From Okapia johnstoni (lineage: Eukaryota > Chordata > Mammalia > Artiodactyla > Giraffidae), in contig CM044320.1 in assembly GCA_024291935.2 (NCBI GenBank), positions 55,060,001 to 55,124,000 of the forward strand: DNA of 64,000 nt, read 5' to 3'. Made by a program: the position numbers and the translations under genes. This document shows positions 1-10,799 of the stretch, piece after piece. How positions within the stretch are numbered: the first letter of the stretch is position 1; every line of letters begins with the position of its first letter. The notes beneath the pieces were generated by a model. That model had not been told where the DNA came from. It made no database searches and saw nothing but the letters and a program-made list of their open reading frames with translations.

Positions 1-210
1 GGAGATGAGGCAGAGTTGAGGGTGCGGAGTGGACCTGAATGCTGTGCTCTGAGGTGTAGAGCAATATTCTTGACACCTTGACCCTTCAACAAATTGCCCT
101 GGTGTTTCTGAAGGACCCCGGGACCCCTGGTGACCATCTCGTGGGTCATAGGAAGGAAGGCAGTCTGTCTTATTCCCTTGGCCCTGGGCTGAATCGCAGT
201 GTTTGCTTAC
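1..210 (-). other. GLS2 intron 11 (partial)
   Basis: Intronic sequence to the left of exon 11. I see no exon or recognisable repeat in it. Confidence 0.8.
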
Positions 211-261
211 CTGGAAGTAGAGATCAAGGGCAGCCATCATGTCCACCCCTTTAGGAAAGCA
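211..261 (-). CDS. GLS2: GLS2 coding exon 11 (Tyr347), last one in window
   Basis: Encodes [17 protein letters not shown], ending at residue 349. Tyr347 corresponds to GLS Tyr414. Acceptor TTGCAG, donor GTAAGC. The next expected segment (LCSVEVTCESGSVMAATL in human) is absent from 1-210, so the window starts inside intron 11. Confidence 0.95.
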
Positions 262-3200
262 CTGCAAGGAAGAAGAGAGAGCCATCAGTGGTCCCTATAG
301 CACTGCCAGAAGTCCCCAACCCCCTCTGCCCTTCCACCAGCCTCAGAATTCCCAGGGACTTTCTCTACCGCCTCTCCCGGTTACCTTCTTTTCCTTTAGA
401 TAATAACCGATGGCATAATTCCGATCCCCTGTTTCCTTCTCTGACTGGAATCTGAAGCAGACACCCAATTTAGTAGTTGACATTTGAAAGATGGGTGTGA
501 GGAGAAGGGGGAAAAATACCTTCCCTGAGAGAAAAAACTAGATCGCACATGTCAAACTAAATCAGCCCTTTTATAAATTCTCCCAGTGATACTGGAGGAA
601 ATGTCTGAACCTAAGCCAGCACTGGGCCCAGCTTTATGGTAGTGTGAAAAACACAACCAAACCCCGATGGTGTGGTCATCTAGCCTAGGAAAGCGACGTT
701 TTTGGCTTGGTGAAGCTTGGCAAGAAAGGGTCCAGGTGCAGACTCGCACGCTTTCACGTTAAGTACTAAACAGAAATGGAACAAATTCTTTACAAAGCAA
801 ACAAATGTCGAGGATGGGGCAGGGAGCAAGCTGGGAGGTCAGAGTTTCCCTGGGATTCCTTCCTGCTAACATTCTCTCCTCCTCGATTCACCATGCCCCT
901 CCCCCCCTCCATGGCACACATACACTCAAAACACCCCCCCACACACCCATTTAGCCAGTCCTGTGAACAGGGCCTTACGTGGCATTGCTGAAACCCATGT
1001 ATTCATTCCCAGCCATTTTGTTCAGATATTGCAAGACCTGGAAGAGAAAAGGGAGCATGGGAGGCACCCCATGCATGAAGGCCCCTAGTGAACACACACA
1101 GGCTTCTGCACTCCTGTACTCTTAACCCTTCTGCACTCCTCAGTCCTTATCCCAGCAGGGACTTCTGAAGGTCTTCCTCCCTGACACCAGATCCCCACAC
1201 TTCTGGAAATAAGGCTTCTAGTATGGGCTGGTGCACCATCAAAGTGGGGTTAAAGCCATGCACCGGGGCAGCTGGAATGGACACCTTGCCATGGAGAAAA
1301 GCAGCCAGGGGCTGAGCAGCGAGGGAACTTACAAAATCAAACTTTTCTGCTTTGTTACAGTCCATCTGCAAGGCAACAAAAAGAGCTGTCAGTATTCTAA
1401 GCCTAGGAGGCTGACAGGAAGGGCCAGAAGGACCTAGTGGAGACAAACTGTTAGATTGGTTTTGCTACTTGGCATCTGTTGCATTTTACAATTTTTTTTT
1501 TTTTTTAACTGAGACTGTTTTGTATCCATGCCTATGTAGTGATCTTAAAAGCCATTTAGAGTTTATGGTCAAGTAATGAGTACAGATAATTTCACCCCAT
1601 CTGTGAGCCTCACCCATCCCTGAGTTGCACTCCCATCTCCATCCTCAATGCCAATCCTCATCCCTCACTCCCACTTTCGTGTTCCTGGTTCCAGTCCTGT
1701 CCCCAAGCCCCACCCCTATTCCTGCTCCCCATCCTCATTGCTTATTCCCCTGCTGGAGCCTTACTCTATCCTATCCCTGACGCCCACAGCCATCTCCAAG
1801 AATGGAGTGAGTGATGGGAATGGGAGGAGGGTGTGTGTTGCATACACTGTAATACTCAACTATATAAACTATATTGATAATTGAAGTAAAGTTAAAGATT
1901 TTAGCTGAGGGTCACGTCAGTAGGGCCTGTTTAGATAGGAATGGGATGAGGCAGGTCCCAGATACAGGGTTGTAGACAGTAATCCCAGAGCAAGGGGAGA
2001 GCCTGGTTCCCCCCCAAACCTCCAATTGCTTCTTGTCCGTGTCAACTATAGTGTCAACACTGCAGGAACTCTTGACACCTGAGTCCCTAGGGGGAGGGTT
2101 CCTAATACCACCTTCCTCAGGAGGGGCTGTGATTGGCTCTGGATTGTTGCTGCCCACACTGCTCTCAGGTTCTTGCTCAAGCCCTGGGAGACCTACAGCT
2201 GACAGGCTGGCCTGACATCCTTGCTCAAGGCCAACTCACAGCTCCAGGTGACGTGAATAGCTGCCCTGGTCTGGCCATTCACCCTTCTTTCCGTGTGTCC
2301 CTCACCCATAAGTGGCCAATCAGTACCTAATAGAGCTGTCCTCCCCTTGTGTCTGGCATTTGGCCCTTGGTCCTAGGCTGGGGTCAGGACCTGCTGTCTT
2401 CTCTCTGAGCCAGGAAGCTCTGGGCTCCAGACTCATGGGTGGGGGCAGGGATACAGTTCCTCTTACTAATGTCCTCAGCATAATTTATGAGTCCCTGCTG
2501 TGTCTTCACTGCCTCCTGGGCACCCTCAAAGGAATCAAGGCCCCACCAATCTCCCTGGAGAGAGAGGCAGATATGAAGGAGAGAAGAACAAGGCGAGCTA
2601 GAGAGCAGTAACTTCCAGAAGCCTAGGTAGCACTGACCTTGATCAGGGAGCTCACGACAATGGCACCAGCATTGACCATGGGGTTATGGGGGATTCCTGG
2701 GGAAATACAAACCACCCAGAGTCTAATCAGCCACTGAGTAAAACCTTTACAGCCTGCCCACTCTGCAGGGTAGATGGGAAAGGTTTCTTTGCTGGGGAGG
2801 ATGGAGTGACAGAGCTGATCAGGAAGGGCAGAGGACTTCCCTGGTGGTCCAGTGGTGAAGAATCCCCCCTACCAATGCAGGGGGCATGGGTTTGATCCCT
2901 GGTCCAGGAAGATGCCACATGTCACAAGGTAACTAAGCTCGTGCACTGCAATTACTGAGCCTGAGTGCTGCAACTACTGAAGACTGAGTGCCCTAGAGCC
3001 TGTGCACCACAACAAGGGAAGCCACCGCAACGAGAAGACAGTGCACCGCAACTAGAGTAGCCCCACTCGCTGCAGCTAGGGAAAGTAGGTGTACAGCAAT
3101 GAGGATCTAGTGCAGCCAAAGATAAATCTAAAAAAAAAAAGGAAGGGCAAAGAAACACATACCCTTGGGAGAGGGGTGAGATAAGAAGGGGACATCTGTG

Positions 3201-6200
3201 AGTCTGGTCTGGGCCCAGGGAGTGCTCACCTTCCTCATTGAGGGACAGCGTGTTGTAGCGCAGGCCGCTGGGCTCCTTGCCCACGAACTTGTGCACGTAG
3301 TCCGTGCCTAGGGTGCTTATGGAGATGGCATATGTGAGGGGCTTCACACAGGACTGCAGGCAGAAGGGGATCTTTGTGTGGCCCACGGAGTGCCTGGAGG
3401 CAAACAGGGGCCATGAAAGGGGTTGGACTATGCTCTGCACCTGTGCCCTGCCTCCCTTTCCTCACCCAGCATCTCACCGTTGACCATCCACAGTGCACAG
3501 CGAGACGCCCCACAGGTCTGGATTTGACTTGGCCAGCTGAGGGATGTAGGCTGCCACCTGGGTAGGAGTGGGTAGAGAAAACAGAGACAGAATGGAGAAA
3601 TGGACATGGAGGGAGGAACAGAGCTGAGGCTCAGGATCAGGAGAATCTTTTCGATAAAAGCTAAAATTCTGACTTCTGCAGGACAACAGGGTTCCCTCCT
3701 GCCTGGTGTTCCTAGAGACACCGAAGCCTTAAGTCCTAGGCCTTACCTTTCTGCAGACCCACTCCTATAAAGATAGCAGTAAAGCGCATAGAGAGAGAAT
3801 ACTGGGTTAGCTTTCCTTTCTCTTCTTAGGCTCAATAAGCCTATGTCTCTTTCAAAGTTCTATTGAATCCTTACGTCAGTTGTCTCCATAAAAACATCAG
3901 ATTCCCTCACTTGCTCTAGAAATCACAAGTAAAAATACATAAAGCCCTTGTCCCCCACTTTTAGAGGTTCTGATTCTCATCTCTCGTCAATTGGATTTCC
4001 AGCCCCAGGAAATCTCCGAGAAGCAAGGTATACCTGGCCCAGAGCCCCTGCCCCTCCCTCTGTCCCCTGGCCCTCACCTTGCCTCCAGTGAGCTCTTTGG
4101 CATCCTCAAAGATGCGGTCCACGTGGCTCGTGAACTCCTCAAAATCAGGAATGACAAACTTCTTTCGGAAGGCCTGAGTCAGTAGCACAATGTTGCTGCT
4201 CACACACCTGGACCCCCAGACACGATTGGGTTAGAGGGCTGGAGAGACACAGCTGTGACTCATGTGGAGGCATGGGGGCTGGGAATAAAAAGTGTGAGGG
4301 TGAGTGGTTGTCAGGTTTGGGACCAACAGCTGTGTATGTACTCTTTGGTCTATCACTGGATCTTTCTGGGTCTTGTTTCTATGCCTCTAAAATGAGGGGC
4401 TGTAATGATATGGAAAGATATTCTAAGACATAGTGTCCTGGGATAGGAGGAAAAAAAAACCTGAATAATCTGTATAGTAGGTCAGTTTTATATTTTAAAT
4501 CTTAGATATTTACATATGTTTACATATGTATATAGATATGCATAGGACATTACCTAGAAGATACCTACTAATCTGTTTACTTCTGGAAAAAGGGACTGGT
4601 ATCGGGGAGAGAGGGAAAAGAGAACATGTATTTCTCTGTTGTTTGAATTTTTATAATAAGTATAGGCATATTTACGTGTTGCTTGTGTAACCAGTAAATA
4701 ATAAAATTAAGTGAGGGGTTGCCTTGAATCCCCAGGATCCCTCCCGGTTGTTAAAGTCTGTGTCCCCAGAACAGTTTTGAGAGGGGGTGCCCTTGTTTCC
4801 CGGGCCCTCACTTTCGGAAAAGATCTCGGTCCAAGAGGCCACCACTGTTGGACTCTCGAACCATGCGGCGCATCTGGCTCATGCAGTCCCGGAGCCGGGG
4901 ATCTGACGTCTGCAGTCCGGTGGCCTTCAGCGCCTTCCGGGGAAAGAAGCCTGGTAAGGTCAGCTACAAGGACAACAATCCCAATCCTGATCATTTTCCC
5001 CAGTGGATAACAATGAGCTCAACCCCAACTACTACAACAGGTGGAACAAATGGGTTTGCAGACTAAGAAAGGATGGAGTATAACAATTTTGAAGGCTAAC
5101 ATGGGTTTCCTGCCCTTTTTCATCACGGCAGCTGGTTTCTGAACCCCTTGGATGTATGTGCCAAACCAAGAAGACAGGCAGAGTCAGAGGGTTGAATTAT
5201 CCCTCCTGGGACAGCCTAGGCTATCTGCTATCATCAGCTGTTTTTCATCCTCATAATGAAGCCACTCATTAGCTGCCTTGTACCTGTCCTACCTTCCTTT
5301 TCCCAGTTTCCAGAGATCCTAAGGGATTAGTATCCTGAGCAGGTGGAGAGGAACTTACAGTAGTGAACTTGTGGATAGGGATTCGTTCCTGTCCCTCAGC
5401 AATAGTGTAGAAGAGCAGGTCACCCAGACGGGACAGCATGCCACTCTCTGAAGAGTCACTGTTTGGAGGCAGAGATGGGAGGAGGACAGGAACCTGAGAA
5501 CTGCTCCCTGCTCCTCCTGCTAGAACAAGGGCTGATCAGTAGGGAGGTGTCCTTGGTCTACACCTCCTCCCTGAACCATCTGATCTATCCCTATAATTCT
5601 AACCTTCACATCTGTCCTATTCTCCAGCTTTCTTTTGTTCCTAAACTTAAGACATTTGTTTCTAGTTGCCTCCTAAATAATTGCATTTCTAGATGTACCA
5701 TAGCACTGCAAACTCAGCATGTCCAAGTCTGAGGTCATCTTGCCTGCCTTCCTCCCTCTGCTCCTCCTCTTGTGTTTCCCATTTGGATTAACAGTGTTAC
5801 CACTTACCCGCGGGCCAAGCTGGAAACGTGGAATCATTTGGACAATCCCCATACCTTACACCCATAACCAAACCTGGATGAATCTATGAAATCCACGTGC
5901 TTTTCTTCTCTCCCTCTCTGCTGGAATGGGGTAGTAGAAAGTACAGAGTTTTCCCCATAATAGCTGTGTGATCTTAATATGGATAGTAAGTCAGGTTGTC
6001 TAATACAGCTGAACCTGCTTCCTCATCTCTAAAATAAGGGTTTAATATCTGCTTCACATGGGTAATGTGAGGTTTAATTTCAACGACATTCCATGAAAAA
6101 CTATCTTTCACAAAGTAGATCCTCAGTAGCTCCTTGTTTGTCTATTACATTCTCTTGACTTTCAACCCATTGTTCACAATGTGACAGTTATCTTTCTAAA

Positions 6201-9200
6201 ACTCAAATATCATTTCTCTAATCAGACCTTTGATAGCTCCCTAGTACCTACAAAATAAGTTATATTTCTTGGTAGGGCATTAAAGGCTCTTTAAAATCTG
6301 CCAACATTCCTTTCCTACTTTCTACCATGCCCCCACACTCCAGTTATGCCAGGAGTAATATTAAATAAAAGAAGCAAGCTGAAGAACACTGTTTATACTA
6401 TGGTGCTGTAGTATGGTACAGGTAATAAATAGGTGGCTCCCCAAATGGGCTAAGACACTGTCAGGCTTCCTGGCCTTTGTTGTGTACACTGAAACTTCTG
6501 CATGGAAAGACCTTTTCCTCCTTCACCTGCACAGTCCTGCTCATCCTACAAGGTCCATATCAAATGTTATTAACTCTGTAAAGGCTTCCCCAACTCCTAG
6601 ATTTTGCTTATGCTGCTGGTATGACACAACATACCATCTTATTGACAGAAAACAATCTTCCCTGTTGTACTGTTGTGTCTATTTGGTTTTCTTTTTGGAG
6701 GCAGGGCTGGGCCAGGCAGCATTTGGGATATCTTAGTTCCCCTACTAGAGATATCCACATATATTTGTTGATATTTGCATAAAATATCGCTAGAAGGTTG
6801 TATAAGATATCAATGACAGATGTCTCTGCGGAGCAAAATTTTCCTAAGAATTTATGTCTTAAATTAGACATAATTGAACAACTGCGTAAGAATACGTAGT
6901 AACCAAACTGAAGATTGGTTAAATAAATTAGGATATCTCAATACAACGGAATCTTACAATGACAAAACAGCAGCCATTAAAAGGACAATATCATGCATGC
7001 ACACATTAAATCATATTAAAAGCTGTTTATAAATGGAAAAGATAGGCTATCAAATAATAGGAACATTATGATCCTACTTTTATTAAATTTTTATATATCT
7101 ATATATAGCATATAGTATATATGTGGATATAAATCATGGATTTATATTGAATACGGATATATGGTTACCTCTAATGCTGCTGCTGCTGCTGCTAAGTCGC
7201 TTCAGTCGTATCCGACTCCGTGCGACCCCATAGACGGCAGCCACCAAGCTCCGCCGTCCCTGGGATTCTCCAGGCAAGAACACTGGAGTGGGTTGCCATT
7301 TCCTTCTCCAGTGCATGAAAGGGAAAAGTGAAAGTTAAGTCACTCAGTCGTGTCCGACTCTTAGCGACCCCATGGACTGTAGCCTACCAGGCTCCTCCAT
7401 CCATGGGATTTTCCAGGCAAGAGTACTGGAGTGGGGTGCCATTGCCTCCTCTGGGTTACCTCTAATACTGGGACCTTAATTTTTTTCTTGATACTCTATT
7501 TACCTTGTTTTTCTTTAATAATTAGAAATAAAGCTAAATGTTAAAAATTAAAACAATAACCTGAATTGCAGGGCTTTTTCTCTTTGCTGCCCTCCTTCTC
7601 CACCAAGAACACTTTCTCCTCATGGTGCCACCTTCTCAGAGCCCATCCCCCTCCATGCCCTCAACTCCTTCTGCTCAAAGAAGTATCAGTCCAAGGCCTT
7701 TATCAAGAAGTCTCTAGCAGCACAGGCAGCAATAGGTAGGAGGATCAAGTTTCCTAAGAACACTTCCAACTGCAAATCAAATACTCCAGTTAAACACACA
7801 CACACACCACTTCTATTACCTGAGTCACAGGATAAGGAAGGAGGTGTGTGTGTGTGCGTGCATGTGTGTGTGTGTGCAGGAACCAGGGATGTCTCTTGCT
7901 CCCCATCCCACAGAAGATGTGAGGGTGAAGGAGATTAAACCTTTTCTCTATCCCACCACTATTTCTCTCAAGGTGATTATTTGGGAAAAGTTTGGATGGA
8001 GAGTAGACTGGGAGACAGAAGGTTTATTCTTTAAAGTTTAAACATTCTGTGTCTCCTTGAAGAGAGGCTAATGTATAGCATAGTAACAATTCTTACCAAT
8101 AATAAATTGTTTAGTTGCTAACTCATGTCCCACTCTTTTGCAACTCCATGGACTGTAGCCTGCCAGGCTCCTCTATCATTGGAATTTCCCAGGCAACAAT
8201 ACTGGAGTGGGTTGCATTTCCTTCTCCAGGGGATCTTCCCCACCCAGGGACAGAACCGGAGTCTCCTGCATTGGCAGGTGGATTCTTTACCACTGAGCCA
8301 TCAACGATAAATAGATAAAGCTTATTGAATGTTACCTGTACAGGACAGGGGGCTTCCCGGGTGGATCAGACGGTAAAGAATCTGCCTGCAACGTGGGAGA
8401 CCTGAGTTCCATCCCTGGGTTGGGAAGACCCCCTGGAGAAGGGAACGGCTACCCACTCCAGTATTCTGGCCTGGAGAATTCCATTGACAGTCCAGGACAG
8501 GAAATCCGGTGGTGGTGAGGTAGAGGACAGAGTGGTCTGTCTGGTTACTTTAATTATAGTATGCATGTCTTTCTGATTGTCATCAATAGATGTCAATGAC
8601 AGGGGAGTTGGTTCATTTCTTATTCTTGCCATAAAAGAGCAGGGGCTACCTGCATAGTGTCTATGTTGGCTCTGACTACGACAAAACTTCCTGCTCAGTC
8701 TGTTTCTGCGTATGGAAGACGAGAGGCTCATCCACCAAGTGTTCCTGGGTGGTGGAGTAGAGAGGTTCAGCCTCTAGGGCTGAGTAAGAGACCAAAGAAA
8801 GAAAACACCTTAAATCAGGGAGCCGCCTGAGCAGCACGTTTAATGCTCTTGACTGGTTCTGGTTTGGGAGATCTGCATCTTATGATCTTCCCCTCTGTTA
8901 TAGATTTTCCTCCTTCAAAAATCAATCGGAGAACCACCCTTATTCTAGATTAGGGAGTCCTGATTACGCACACAACACATACGCAGACGACATACGCACG
9001 TATCTGCGTACCAATAACACTCGAGCATCACACATTACATGCCGAAACACAGACCACACACAGATCCAAGTACACCAGGACACGAGGCAGGCTGTTCCAC
9101 ACCCACGCATCCCCGAAAATACACACGAGGATCAGGGAGAAAAGGAGGGTGAGGATGGGCAGTGCTCACACTGCCCTGCACTCAGACACGTGCACCAAGC

Positions 9201-9666
9201 AACACTCCGCGCCCACCAGCATTCCCAATTAAGTACGCACCTTGGATAGGCACCATCCCGAGCACCGACCTGCCCAAAAGCCCTCCCGGCGGACGGCACG
9301 TTACCGCCCGAGCGTCGCGGACCCAAAGCCCCAAATCTAAAGGAAAAGGCATCGCAGGCCAGTAAGCGAGGAGAGGAGAAGGGAGATGGGATGAGCTCCT
9401 GAGGGAATAGGACTCGGAAGCTAGCGGGAACCGCAGTGGGAGTGGGAGCGAGTCTGTCCCTTGCCCCTGTCCCGCGAGTCTTACTGATCCTGGTGCTGCG
9501 TCTGGTGGCTGTGCGGCATCTCCTTGCCCCGCGCCGCGGCCTCACTGAGGTGGTGCCGGACGCCCCAGCCTAGGAGAGGGCTCTGGCTCAGGTGACCCCA
9601 GCCTCCCCGCCGGCAGTGACTGCCAGCCCTGCTCAGCGAATTCTGTAGAGCCTTGAAGGAGCGCAT
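211..9666 (-). CDS. GLS2: GLS2, glutaminase 2 (mitochondrial, liver-type), exons 1-11, 3' part outside window
   Basis: GLS2 hydrolyses glutamine to glutamate plus ammonia in mitochondria. Eleven coding exons read right to left: 9485-9666, 5359-5458, 4812-4933, 4078-4207, 3478-3557, 3230-3393, 2638-2696, 1333-1365, 979-1037, 385-451 and 211-261. They total 1,047 nt, exactly 349 codons, with AG/GT at every junction and no stop. Residue numbering matches human GLS2. Visible active-site residues are Tyr182 (exon 5), the Ser219-x-x-Lys222 pair of the beta-lactamase-like fold (exon 6), Asn268 (exon 7), Glu314 and Asn321 (exon 10) and Tyr347 (exon 11). The later Tyr399/Val417 region and the C-terminal ankyrin repeats are off the left edge. 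The N-terminus is basic and Ser-rich, as expected of a mitochondrial targeting peptide. SxxK and Tyr assignments follow known GLS/GLS2 structures; the exon placement is read directly. GLS (kidney type) is excluded by the exon 1 sequence. Confidence 0.97.
385..451 (-). CDS. GLS2: GLS2 coding exon 10 (Glu314, Asn321)
   Basis: Encodes (T)[22 protein letters not shown]. Glu314 and Asn321 correspond to the substrate-binding Glu381 and Asn388 of GLS. Acceptor CTTCAG, donor GTAACC. Confidence 0.95.
979..1037 (-). CDS. GLS2: GLS2 coding exon 9
   Basis: Encodes [19 protein letters not shown] and the first two bases of Thr310. Acceptor TTCCAG, donor GTAAGG. Confidence 0.95.
1333..1365 (-). CDS. GLS2: GLS2 coding exon 8, a 33-nt micro-exon
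   Basis: Encodes only [11 protein letters not shown] (11 codons, phase 0 at both ends), with acceptor TTGCAG and donor GTAAGT. It is easily missed by ORF-based annotation, but the reading frame and conserved protein require it. Confidence 0.95.
1447..2637. other. GLS2 intron 7 interior
   Basis: Intronic stretch holding a T-run at about 1,493-1,506 and a C/T-rich low-complexity segment at about 1,600-1,790. No coding exon or young repeat is seen. Confidence 0.6.
2638..2696 (-). CDS. GLS2: GLS2 coding exon 7 (carries Asn268)
   Basis: Encodes (G)[19 protein letters not shown]. Asn268 in VNAGA is a glutamine-contacting residue by homology to GLS Asn335. Acceptor CCCCAG, donor GTCAGT. Confidence 0.96.
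2836..3141 (+). mobile_element. CHR-type tRNA-derived SINE
   Basis: The head CTTCCCTGGTGGTCCAGTGG is followed by the B-box-like GGTTTGATCCCTGGTCC, a long CA/CAACTA-rich body and an A-rich tail at about 3,130-3,141. It lies in GLS2 intron 6, between exons 7 and 6, antisense to GLS2. Confidence 0.85.
3230..3393 (-). CDS. GLS2: GLS2 coding exon 6 (catalytic SxxK)
   Basis: Encodes [20 protein letters not shown]...SLNEEG. It carries the catalytic Ser219-Cys-Val-Lys222 (QSCVK). Acceptor CTCCAG, donor GTGAGC. It reads [11 protein letters not shown] where human has RYNKLSLNEEG. Confidence 0.97.
3478..3557 (-). CDS. GLS2: GLS2 coding exon 5 (carries Tyr182)
   Basis: Encodes [20 protein letters not shown]...DGQ and two bases of Arg205. 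Tyr182 in VAAYIPQL corresponds to the conserved substrate/active-site Tyr249 of GLS. Donor GTGAGA. Confidence 0.96.
4078..4207 (-). CDS. GLS2: GLS2 coding exon 4
   Basis: Encodes [20 protein letters not shown]...[10 protein letters not shown] and links the N-terminal domain to the glutaminase domain. Acceptor CAG|GTGTGTG, donor AAG|GTGAGG. Confidence 0.96.
4812..4933 (-). CDS. GLS2: GLS2 coding exon 3
   Basis: Encodes [20 protein letters not shown]...[12 protein letters not shown], with acceptor GGAAG and donor GTGAGG. The closing Lys codon is split AA|G with exon 4. It reads [11 protein letters not shown] where human has SEMHRVVQESS. Confidence 0.95.
5359..5458 (-). CDS. GLS2: GLS2 coding exon 2
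   Basis: Encodes [20 protein letters not shown]...IHKFTT, the start of the helical N-terminal EF-hand-like domain. The acceptor is AAACAG and the donor GTAAGT. It completes the CA|T His codon left by exon 1. Intron 1 (5459-9484) is about 4 kb and repeat-rich. Confidence 0.95.
5500..6780 (+). repeat. Ancient L2 LINE fragments in GLS2 intron 1
   Basis: Diverged text such as 'aactcagcatgtccaag' near 5,710 and 'gaccttttcctccttcacctg' near 6,510 resembles L2 3'-end sequence. Assignment is by pattern only and the boundaries are rough. Confidence 0.5.
7163..7466 (-). mobile_element. BOV-A2 SINE with 13-bp target-site duplication
   Basis: The element fills 7176-7453, reading (CTG)n-CTAAGTCGCTTCAGTCG, two Bov-A monomers, then CTCCTCTG. 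The 13-bp duplication GGTTACCTCTAAT is perfect at 7163-7175 and 7454-7466, which proves retrotransposition. It lies in GLS2 intron 1, in sense with GLS2. Confidence 0.93.
7790..7880. repeat. (CA)n and (TG)n microsatellites
   Basis: A short ACACACACACAC run near 7,793-7,806 is followed by an interrupted GTGTGTG run at about 7,842-7,877. Confidence 0.8.
8105..8305 (-). mobile_element. Bov-tA SINE
   Basis: Reads GTTGCTAACTCATGTCCCAC ... CCAGGCTCCTCTATC ... TTCTTTACCACTGAGCCA, the reverse orientation of Bov-tA. It is in GLS2 intron 1. Confidence 0.85.
8341..8501 (+). mobile_element. Bov-tA SINE, 3'-truncated, with 9-bp duplication
   Basis: The head GGCTTCCCGGGTGGATCAGA runs to GGCCTGGAGAATTCCAT. 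CAGGACAGG at 8341-8349 is repeated at 8493-8501. Confidence 0.82.
9485..9666 (-). CDS. GLS2: GLS2 coding exon 1 (residues 1-60 plus two bases)
   Basis: The exon opens with ATG at 9666 (protein [18 protein letters not shown]...) and ends in HQ-D-CA before a GTAAG donor. It encodes the mitochondrial presequence and the Ser/His-rich linker. The start matches the GLS2 N-terminus (human [18 protein letters not shown]). An in-frame stop follows the donor at once, so this is a true exon edge. Confidence 0.95.
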
Positions 9667-10110
9667 CCCCCCAGCTCGCAGCCCGCTCGGCCAGAGCGCC
9701 CAGGAAGTCTGAGAGGTGGTTGGAGCGAGGGGCGGAAGAATCGCGGACCAGGTCGGGAGAGCTCAGTGATGGAGTGCAGTGGAGAGGAGAGGCCCGGTGG
9801 GTGGGGTTGGTGCAGGAGGAGGGGCCGGTCTCTACAAGGCTCGGGACACTGCCAGGTGCACCCAATTCCCGCTAGACAGGGCATCGCGGAGGCGAGCACC
9901 CGATGGAGCAGAATACCTGACAGACGCGGGGATCTAGCAGCTGGTGAGAAGGGGGCGGTGCTTGAGAGTTGGGATGGACAATGCCCAGGTCCAATCATTG
10001 AGAAAGTTAAAAAAAAAAAACTTGGGGGCGGAGATAAGGTGAGGCTACCCAATGAAAGCAAGGCGGTGGGCCGTTCATAAAAGCGGACGGATTCCTCCGC
10101 GCTCTGGCCA
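9667..10110. promoter_or_regulatory. GLS2 upstream region, GC-rich, possibly bidirectional promoter
   Basis: CpG density rises sharply from about 9,200 to 10,400. Visible elements are a GC box GGGGGCGG at 9951-9958, CCAAT at 9991-9995, a second GC box near 10,024, CCAAT at 10,049-10,053 and a TATA-like CATAAAAG at 10,076-10,083 on the plus strand. The GLS2 start codon is at 9666 on the minus strand. The plus-strand TATA/CCAAT spacing points to transcription away from GLS2. Exact start sites cannot be read from sequence. Confidence 0.6.
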
Positions 10111-10377
10111 GCTGTGGCTAGCGGTACATGCAGGCGCTGAGGGCGGGAAAGCTGAAGTCCGGGCAGTTGCGAGGGTCAAGGACGCGATGGCGGTCGCAAC
10201 GATGGAAGTCTCGGAGAGAGGGGAGAGCGGTACCCCATTTCACTCGGATAAGAATGAGCCCTGTTCAAGAGGCCTCTTAAGTGACCTTCGACATTCGAAG
10301 GCCAGAACCAGCCCTCAGTACCCTCCCTCGTAGTGCGGCATCGAGGCGGAACGCCGAGTCTCCAGCACGTGGTGTTG
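10105..10377 (+). ncRNA. Candidate divergent first exon (untranslated or short-ORF transcript)
   Basis: GC-rich sequence starts about 25 bp after CATAAAAG and ends GTGTTG|GTGAGTGAGG, a near-consensus donor at 10,378. Short ORFs are present, for example an ATG with good Kozak context at 10,186 (MAVATMEVSERGESG...) closing at 10,333, but none resembles a known protein. It could be a divergent lncRNA or a distal 5' exon of RBMS2. Its existence is inferred. Confidence 0.35.
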
Positions 10378-10799
10378 GTGAGTGAGGAGTCAGATGGCCG
10401 GAAATTACCCCGGCTGGAAACAGCCCCCAGCACTTAAGTGAGATCAGTGGGCGGAGGAAAGATCACTCTAGGTTGCTTAGGGTGCCTGGGTTTTCGTTTC
10501 ATCTGTACTACTTAGTGGCTGTTTAAGCCTTAGATGTCCTTAATTCTGAGCCCTTAAACATTTTATAAACCGTTAGGTGCTCCCGAAATTTTATCTTATT
10601 TAATTGCTTGCCTCTGTATTCCTCACGGTTAGAAAAGATGTACAAAAAGAATTTTGAAAACTAAGCACATTCAGAAATTTTATCATTTGCAACAAGGAGA
10701 GCATTCACCTGTATCTTCACAGCATTTAGTAGAAGCTCATGGGGATAATAACTCTTATGATGTGTCAACCGCTTTGTATAGTCTCCCTCCTTCTTACCA

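Noticed and set aside
1648..1884. 78-codon ORF in GLS2 intron 7
   Set aside because: Low-complexity C/T-rich intron sequence with no conservation clue.
2836..2920. tRNA-like boxes at SINE heads as tRNA genes
   Set aside because: CHR and Bov-tA SINEs are tRNA-derived but lack intact cloverleaf folds and carry SINE bodies and tails.
9132..9545. 137-codon minus-strand ORF beside GLS2 exon 1
   Set aside because: It overlaps exon 1 in another frame in GC-rich DNA. The conserved GLS2 frame explains the sequence.
10052..10333. 93-residue ORF in the CpG-rich region as a protein gene
   Set aside because: GC-rich sequence opens frames by chance; no recognised similarity and a splice donor follows. 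Kept only as a candidate non-coding exon.
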